Shown: piece by piece, positions 61,095-64,000 of the stretch
Position numbering within the stretch: position 1 is the first letter of the stretch
How the letters are laid out: every line of letters starts with the position of its first letter
From: Caryophanales bacterium
Lineage (GTDB): Bacteria > Bacillota > Bacilli > CAJFEE01
Direction of reading: 5' to 3'
Assembly: GCA_029256085.1 (NCBI GenBank)
Contig: JAQSYP010000002.1
Coordinates: 186,001-250,000 of the forward strand
DNA length: 64,000 nucleotides
Notes under the pieces: generated by a model
Database searches by the model: none
The model's input: the letters and a program-made list of their open reading frames with translations, nothing else
What the model was told of the DNA's origin: nothing
Program-made: the position numbers and the translations under genes

Positions 61095-62930
61095 TTAGTC
61101 GTTTACTTTTAGCAAGTAATTTATAAGAGCCTGTTGTTCCTCTATTGAAAAGCCGGTTGTTTCATCAACCCAAAATTCATGCCCTTCACCTGTAACGTGT
61201 GATGTCCTTAATTCTTTTGAACTGTAATTTGCTTCTATTACTTGCTTTCTTAACTGCGAGTCAAGCATAGCTTGCAAGCTATTCTCCGGATCTGCAATTT
61301 TCCCTTTCATTAAAGTGTTCGGAAGGCCCAACTCACCATTCTTACCTACTGCAACACCGCCATCATGTAAATACGGTGCACTAAACTTTAGACCATACAA
61401 GCTAATTGTTTTATATCCACCTTTTGATGTACCGTGTGCCCATGATAACGCCAAACTTTTCTTTTCCTCAGTACTTAGTTCTAAATCTTTTACTTTTGGT
61501 TTTTTCGGAAGTGGAACTTCTGTGTTCATATCATAAAATTTCGGATCTGTAAAAAATAATTGAGTTCCTTTAAATCCAGCAGCTCTAGAAGGTTCTGTTC
61601 CAATTTTTTCTGCTTCAATTACTTTATTGTTCGTTAAATATTTTCCACCATGACATTTTGTACAGCCAGCTTTAGAAAATACTTCTTTACCAACATTAAA
61701 TAATTTCTCATCCTTTTTAATGTCAGAAGTCAGCGGTACTAATGAATTCATATACAGAGAAATACTATCAATCTGTTCCCACACCTTATACCCTGGTGAG
61801 CCTGGTAGTAATCCTACACTTTGCAAATAGGATATTCTAGGATATGTTGCAGCTTTAACTAATTCACTAACTCCTGGAGCCTCAGGATTAGGATCAACTT
61901 TCTTAAAAAAGTTTGATGCTTTCTCATTACTATTTGGGTTATATCTATACTTTTTATTTGCTGCATTTTGAAGTAATGTGCCTAAATATAAATCTTTATC
62001 AATCCTTAAAACAGGTTCACTTATTTCCGACTGAGATACAGCATCCATATTTTGCGAATGGGCATTATTAATCGCAGCACTTAATCCATTAAACGGACCT
62101 ACTTGGCCTTGACCACTCCACCCATATGGTCCATCTCCTAAAGTAAAGGCATCTGGTATTTGAACTGGATTATTTTTTAAATCAATTGTTGTATCATTAC
62201 TACCAGGTATCCATTTAACGAATTCAGAGTCTACATATTTTTCCAGCTTCTTTATGTCTGGTAGTGATGGTGAGTTTACATTACCACTTTCAATAAAGTC
62301 GCGAATATTACCTAATTCTGTATGAGTAAAGTAGGAAGAGCTATTTGTAGCCATTGCTAATATTAAACCGATATTAAAATCAGAGTTTGGAGACCCTGCT
62401 ACTACATTTCCTTTTTTATCTACAGTGGCATGACATGCTGCACAAGCAACACCAACTTTAGGGACCCCCTTATCAATAGCAGTAATAATACCTATCGGTG
62501 CATATGCCCCCTTAGCTACATCTATTCCTGTATCAATTAGATCTCCTTTTTTAATTGAGATATTACCTGACTTATATGATTGTGCAGCTTCAACTTTTAA
62601 GTTCGAGGTCCCTTGTCCGCGAAGTTTAACTACGGCAATCGCCACGTTTTTTAATGTAAATGGGCCGTTAGTAATTCCCATTATATCTGTAAAAAATATT
62701 TCGTTACCAAATGATTCAGTAAAGAACTTCTCTTTACCAAGCTTCATTTTGTCTTCGTTCCCTACTTCTTCCTTTGTAGCAACTTTTTTTAATGAATCAT
62801 AATTTAGAGTTTTATTTATAATTCTTTCATCTGAAGGTACGTACCCATACTCAAATTTTTTAAATCTAACTACACCTATAATTATGAAAATGATGGCAAT
62901 CGCTATGAAAATAGATAATCGTTTTTTCAC
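61095..62930 (-). CDS. Membrane-anchored diheme c-type cytochrome
   Basis: A 611-aa extracytoplasmic protein with an N-terminal anchor (RLSIFIAIAIIFIIIGVV). It has two heme c attachment motifs, CAACH (C163-H167) and CTKCH (C423-H427), 260 residues apart. Between and around them are GDGPYGWSGQGQVGP, SEPVLRID and LQSVGLLPGSPGYKVWEQ. Two distant CxxCH motifs recall the peroxidase/MauG and RoxA-like superfamily, and it may oxidise an extracellular substrate. No cytochrome c maturation genes are near. The start ATG follows an AGG-type RBS. Monocistronic. Confidence 0.8.
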   Translation of the reverse strand: MKKRLSIFIAIAIIFIIIGVVRFKKFEYGYVPSDERIINKTLNYDSLKKVATKEEVGNEDKMKLGKEKFFTESFGNEIFFTDIMGITNGPFTLKNVAIAVVKLRGQGTSNLKVEAAQSYKSGNISIKKGDLIDTGIDVAKGAYAPIGIITAIDKGVPKVGVACAACHATVDKKGNVVAGSPNSDFNIGLILAMATNSSSYFTHTELGNIRDFIESGNVNSPSLPDIKKLEKYVDSEFVKWIPGSNDTTIDLKNNPVQIPDAFTLGDGPYGWSGQGQVGPFNGLSAAINNAHSQNMDAVSQSEISEPVLRIDKDLYLGTLLQNAANKKYRYNPNSNEKASNFFKKVDPNPEAPGVSELVKAATYPRISYLQSVGLLPGSPGYKVWEQIDSISLYMNSLVPLTSDIKKDEKLFNVGKEVFSKAGCTKCHGGKYLTNNKVIEAEKIGTEPSRAAGFKGTQLFFTDPKFYDMNTEVPLPKKPKVKDLELSTEEKKSLALSWAHGTSKGGYKTISLYGLKFSAPYLHDGGVAVGKNGELGLPNTLMKGKIADPENSLQAMLDSQLRKQVIEANYSSKELRTSHVTGEGHEFWVDETTGFSIEEQQALINYLLKVND

Positions 62931-63041
62931 CTTAACTTCCCTTTCATTACTAATCTATTTTGATAAATCCTACATTTAACAAAAAACTATTAGTCATTAT
63001 TTCTTTGAGAAGAAAATATATACTCTTATTTTCATTGGAAA

Positions 63042-63077
63042 TAAAAAAACACTAACAATTTTATCAATTGTTAGTGT
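63042..63077 (-). terminator. Terminator of the ABC exporter gene
   Basis: A perfect 12-bp stem acactaacaatt/aattgttagtgt with T-run on the minus strand, 9 bp after the stop codon. Confidence 0.9.
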
Positions 63078-63086
63078 CATTAATTT

Positions 63087-64000
63087 TTAGATTGCTACTG
63101 CATTTTGAGCAAACTGACTATTATATAAGTCAGAGTAAAACTTCCCTTGTTTCATTAATTCATCATGTGTTCCTTGTTCGATTACTTTTCCTTCACGCAT
63201 TACTAATATTAAATCAGCGTCTCGTATAGTTGAAAGGCGATGTGCAATAACAAAACTCGTTCTTCCTTCCATTAAAACATCCATTGCCTGTTGAATATAT
63301 ATTTCAGTTCTTGTATCAACGCTACTCGTTGCTTCATCTAGAATTAGTATTGCAGGATTGGACAGTATTGCTCTTGCAATAGTTAACAATTGTTTTTGAC
63401 CATATGAAATATTTGATGCTTCCTCATTAATTACAGTATCGTACCCGTCAGGTAATGTTCTTATAAACTGATCTGCAAATGCTGCTTTGGATGCATTTAA
63501 TATCTCAGCTTCTGTAGCACCAATGCGTCCATATGCAATATTTTCACGAATCGTTCCGCTAAATAACCAAGTGTCCTGTAAGACCATTCCAAATATATTT
63601 CGAAGGTCTTCATGGCTTATCTTACTAATATCTATACCGTCAATCGTTATTTTACCACCATTAAGTTCGTAAAAACGCATTAGTAAGTTGACTAGAGTTG
63701 TTTTTCCAGCACCTGTAGGACCAACTATTGCCACTGTCTGACCAGGAGCTACATCTAGATTCATATTTTTGATAAGCGTTTCGTTTTCCTTATATGAGAA
63801 CTCTACTTCTTCAAAAACAACATGACCTTTTGTGTGCTCAACCATTTGAAGTGATTCATTGTTAACAATTTCATCCTCATCAAGAACTTCAAATACACGT
63901 TCAGCTGAAGCTATAGTCGATTGAATTATATTTGTAATACTAGCTATTTGTGAAATTGGTTGGCCAAATTGACGAGCATATTGAATGAACGCCTGAATGT
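63087..64000 (-). CDS. ABC exporter (TMD-NBD), C-terminal part, YfiC/YheH-like, cut by window edge
   Basis: The frame runs without a stop from the window edge, giving 303 codons. The end of the TMD reads YARQFGQPISQIASITNIIQ and ASAERVFEVLDE; this joins the NBD at GHVVFEEVEFSYKENE. The NBD has Walker A GPTGAGKTT, Q-loop GMVLQDTWLFSGT, C-loop SNISYGQKQ, Walker B ILILDEATSSVD and H-loop VIAHRLSTI. The C-loop replaces LSGGQ by ISYGQ. Related exporters are usually heterodimeric with a partner just upstream, outside this window. Probable multidrug or lipid exporter. Confidence 0.92.
   Translation of the reverse strand, partial: IQAFIQYARQFGQPISQIASITNIIQSTIASAERVFEVLDEDEIVNNESLQMVEHTKGHVVFEEVEFSYKENETLIKNMNLDVAPGQTVAIVGPTGAGKTTLVNLLMRFYELNGGKITIDGIDISKISHEDLRNIFGMVLQDTWLFSGTIRENIAYGRIGATEAEILNASKAAFADQFIRTLPDGYDTVINEEASNISYGQKQLLTIARAILSNPAILILDEATSSVDTRTEIYIQQAMDVLMEGRTSFVIAHRLSTIRDADLILVMREGKVIEQGTHDELMKQGKFYSDLYNSQFAQNAVAI

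Overview
The window is a 64-kb chromosomal segment of a low-GC, endospore-forming member of the Bacillaceae. The evidence is a complete GerA-type germinant receptor operon, a KinB-like sporulation kinase, many genes with Bacillus-type architecture (YknXYZ-like, YtrA-like, LysA, NamA, FeoAB, CzcD, YerB-like, YitT-like), strong AGGAGG-type ribosome binding sites, frequent TTG/GTG starts and AT-rich DNA. The species cannot be fixed from the sequence alone. I see no rRNA, tRNA, prophage, transposase or CRISPR array.

Layout: 1-2.5 kb glycerol catabolism (glpD partial, glpK) behind a short GntR regulator; 2.6-4.3 kb an rRNA methyltransferase and a GNAT; 4.5-9.6 kb an ABC efflux system of YknXYZ type and a two-component system; 9.7-14.8 kb a five-gene germinant receptor operon (A-C-D-B-B); 14.9-19.1 kb hemolysin III-like, small membrane proteins, lysA and DedA; 19.5-26.9 kb DctA, a soluble chemotaxis transducer, an ABC-F protein with an attenuator-like leader, an SPFH/NfeD pair and a ZIP transporter; 27-30 kb NamA, PfkB kinase and hypotheticals; 30.5-35.7 kb a three-gene cluster resembling YjfM-YjfC-YjfL, then a YtrA-type GntR/ABC operon with a visible operator; 35.9-41.8 kb lipoproteins, the KinB-like kinase, a DUF3048 lipoprotein and a large chemoreceptor; 41.9-43.5 kb a LytTR/DUF3021/ferredoxin operon; 44-46.6 kb a transglutaminase-like protein and a decayed ECF sigma locus; 46.8-50 kb feoAB plus a Cys-rich partner, DUF4023 and TrmO; 50.4-56.9 kb a diguanylate cyclase, a GNAT, an intact ECF operon, a transporter and a hydrolase; 57-64 kb CzcD, a TPR protein, EamA, YitT, a diheme c-type cytochrome and a partial ABC exporter.

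The most unusual signal lies between genes. Six intergenic regions carry short tandem arrays of a degenerate unit. In five of them the unit length is exactly 21 bp; the sixth steps by 20-21 bp. The motif is conserved within an array but differs completely between arrays. Four arrays end, on the side facing the 3' end of a neighbouring gene and just beyond its terminator, in TGTCGAA, which matches the Spo0A-box core. A second dispersed element of about 105 bp (two near-identical copies in opposite orientation, plus two divergent relatives) forms long hairpins whose outermost arms differ between copies yet remain perfectly paired. Other leads are a 46-codon leader ORF and terminator before the ABC-F gene, a GlpK with Asn in place of the PTS-phosphorylated His, an ECF sigma pseudogene with four nonsense codons and no frameshift, and 21-bp-spaced direct repeats before the LytTR gene.
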